A stretch of 64,000 bases of DNA, from contig NC_015572.1 of the NCBI RefSeq assembly GCF_000214665.1, positions 1,426,001-1,490,000 on the forward strand, read 5' to 3'. Source of the stretch: Methylomonas methanica MC09 (GTDB lineage: Bacteria; Pseudomonadota; Gammaproteobacteria; Methylococcales; Methylomonadaceae). Numbering within the stretch: position 1 is the stretch's first letter; every line of letters starts with the position of its first letter. This document shows positions 62,679 to 64,000 of the stretch, piece after piece. A program made the position numbers and the translations under genes. The notes beneath the pieces were generated by a model that saw nothing but the letters and a program-made list of their open reading frames with translations, was not told where the DNA came from and ran no database searches.

Positions 62679-64000
62679 TCAGTCCAGGCCCTTGCTGCGG
62701 TTATCCATGCGGCGCAGAAATTCGCCCATGATGACCCGGTAAAGCTCGTCGCCCAGGTATTTATCTTCCACGCCGCTGTCGATGCTGGGGTTGTCGTTGA
62801 CTTCGATCACATAGCCCTTGCCGTTAATTTCCTTGACGTCAACGCCGTACAGGCCGTTGCCTATCGGTTGAGTGGCCTTCAAGGCCGCGTCCAGCACCGC
62901 TTTCGGTACTTCGAAGGTGGGCATGGTGGCGAAACTGCCGCTGTCGGTGCGGCTGGCGCCGTGGCGGTAGATTTGCCAGTGGTTTTTCACCATGAAATAA
63001 CGGCAGGCGTACAAGGCCTTGTTGTTGAAGACGCCGATACGCCAGTCGAAGTCGGTGTACAAAAACTCTTGTGCCAGCAATAGCGCCGATTGTTCGAATA
63101 ACTCCGCGACCTTAATATCCAGCTCCTGGCGGTTGTTGACTTTGACAATACCGCGCGAAAACGAGCCGTCCGGAATTTTGATTACTACGGGATAACCGGC
63201 CGTCGCTTCCAGTTTATCCAGATGCTCCAGATTACCCTTGTGCAGTATCCAGGTCTTGGGCGTCGGTACTTTGTGGGTGCGGAACAGATCGGCCAGATAC
63301 ACTTTATTGGCGCAGCGTAGGATCGAGGTGGGGTCGTCGATCACCATCAAACCCTCGGCTTCGGCTTTTTTGGCGAAGCGGTAGGTGTGATGATCGATGG
63401 CTGTGGTTTCGCGGATAAACAGGCCGTCGAATTCCGGAATCCGGCCATAATGTTTTTGGGTGATTAATTCCACGTCGATGCCCATTTGCCTGCCGACCGC
63501 GATAAATTTTTTCAGCGCGCCCCGGTTGCTAGGCGGCAGCTTTTCCAAGGGATTGATCAGCACCGCCAGATCGTAACGAGCCGCCTTGCGGGTGCGGCCC
63601 TTGCGCCAGACTTTTTTGCTGAATTTGTCCAGAGCGTCCGCGAACAGGGTTTGCATTTCGTCGTCCAGACTGCGCGGAGACACGGCGTTCAGATCGGTAA
63701 TTTCCCATTGCTGATTAAAATGCAGGGTAATTTCCAGTACGGGACAGGGAAACCGTTCGAACAACCGCCGGGTCAGATCCTGAAAATCCGCTTCCGGGGT
63801 ATTGCCGAAATAGCTATAGAGTTTGAGCTCGCCTTGTTTGGCGTACTTTTTAAAGGCTCGGGCAAATGGCTGGGTAAAATCTTCCAGCTGTAGGCGATAC
63901 AGCGCATTTTTGCCCAGATCGTTGATGACCTTGACCGAAGGAATCACGTGATGATTGCGCGCTTCCGCCAGCAACGAGCAATAATAACCGTCCGACAGAT
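62679..64000 (-). CDS. RimK-family ATP-grasp protein, 5' end cut by window edge
   Basis: Open from the right edge (LSDGYYCSLLAEARNHHVIP) to the stop at 62679; the start lies beyond 64000. A RimK-type N-terminal domain (residues to about 220) precedes the ATP-grasp core: CANKVYLADLFRTHKVPTPKTW, PVVIKIPDGSFSRGIVKV, FDWRIGVFNNKALYACRYFMV, and GLYGVDVKEINGKGYVIEVNDNPSID with the metal-binding Glu and Asn. Ligates amino acids to a carboxylate; the target is unknown. Confidence 0.85.
   Translation of the reverse strand, partial: LSDGYYCSLLAEARNHHVIPSVKVINDLGKNALYRLQLEDFTQPFARAFKKYAKQGELKLYSYFGNTPEADFQDLTRRLFERFPCPVLEITLHFNQQWEITDLNAVSPRSLDDEMQTLFADALDKFSKKVWRKGRTRKAARYDLAVLINPLEKLPPSNRGALKKFIAVGRQMGIDVELITQKHYGRIPEFDGLFIRETTAIDHHTYRFAKKAEAEGLMVIDDPTSILRCANKVYLADLFRTHKVPTPKTWILHKGNLEHLDKLEATAGYPVVIKIPDGSFSRGIVKVNNRQELDIKVAELFEQSALLLAQEFLYTDFDWRIGVFNNKALYACRYFMVKNHWQIYRHGASRTDSGSFATMPTFEVPKAVLDAALKATQPIGNGLYGVDVKEINGKGYVIEVNDNPSIDSGVEDKYLGDELYRVIMGEFLRRMDNRSKGLD

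Noticed and set aside
1..64000. tRNA or rRNA genes
   Set aside because: GTTCGAATCC at 1180-1190 is IS3 coding sequence. No cloverleaf or rRNA segment was recognised by eye; a covariance search would be needed to exclude them.

Overview
The window looks like the chromosome of a mid-GC gammaproteobacterium that makes exopolysaccharide and sorts proteins with the PEP-CTERM/exosortase (XrtA) system. A class I adenylate cyclase, a sigma54 activator with its kinase, HemJ and YbdD fit this. A type I methanotroph (Methylococcales, Methylomonas/Methylobacter-like) is my best guess, from general gene content only; no methanotrophy gene is present.

Left arm (1-9.6 kb): a nitroreductase cut by the window edge, a PEP-CTERM protein with a clear sigma54 promoter, a ThiF/E1-like protein and a LuxI-like PEP-CTERM-associated acyltransferase. 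Mobile debris lies between them: an IS3 remnant, a decayed IS91 transposase, and an IS1111-type IS110 transposase split by an IS3-family element. That last insertion can be resolved to a GTGG target duplication, and a strong stem-loop follows the IS110 stop codon.

EPS/PEP-CTERM region (10-39.3 kb): lytic transglycosylase, prsR and prsK (minus strand), a cyclic-nucleotide-binding protein, then a long plus-strand series: prsT, export lipoprotein, chain-length protein, tyrosine kinase, outer-membrane protein, ATPase, wecB, deacetylase, FemAB-like, two glycosyltransferases and an amidotransferase. No exosortase, EpsI, priming transferase, flippase or polymerase is visible. Inside the locus sits a cassette of a Tat-signal EF-hand protein, a PqqD-like protein, an HprK-related kinase and a nucleotidyltransferase-fold protein. 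Three more glycosyltransferases and an asparagine-synthetase homologue without the glutaminase cysteine follow.

Signalling region (39.3-49.8 kb): hemJ, then a close-packed run of a FimV-like helical protein, a pseudo-receiver protein, an MglA/COG2229-type GTPase, two roadblock-type proteins, an Aer-type PAS protein, a PhnD-like protein without signal peptide, a histidine phosphatase and class I adenylate cyclase. A hypothetical protein, a PilZ protein and YbdD come next. Together these look like a GTPase/roadblock/cAMP/c-di-GMP circuit.

Accessory block (49.8-55.5 kb): a RelBE-type toxin-antitoxin pair, an AT-rich D12-class adenine methyltransferase with a two-helix membrane partner, a GHMP-family (beta-RFAP-synthase-like) gene whose composition changes mid-gene, a Ham1-like/P-loop kinase/winged-helix fusion, and a 140-bp MITE with a 4-bp target duplication.

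Right arm (55.5-64 kb): a coupled DUF1538-DUF1538-PII-like-CBS operon, a Kef-type antiporter, aguA and aguB separated by an intrinsic terminator, an EamA transporter behind a near-consensus sigma70 promoter, and a RimK-like ATP-grasp gene cut by the right edge.
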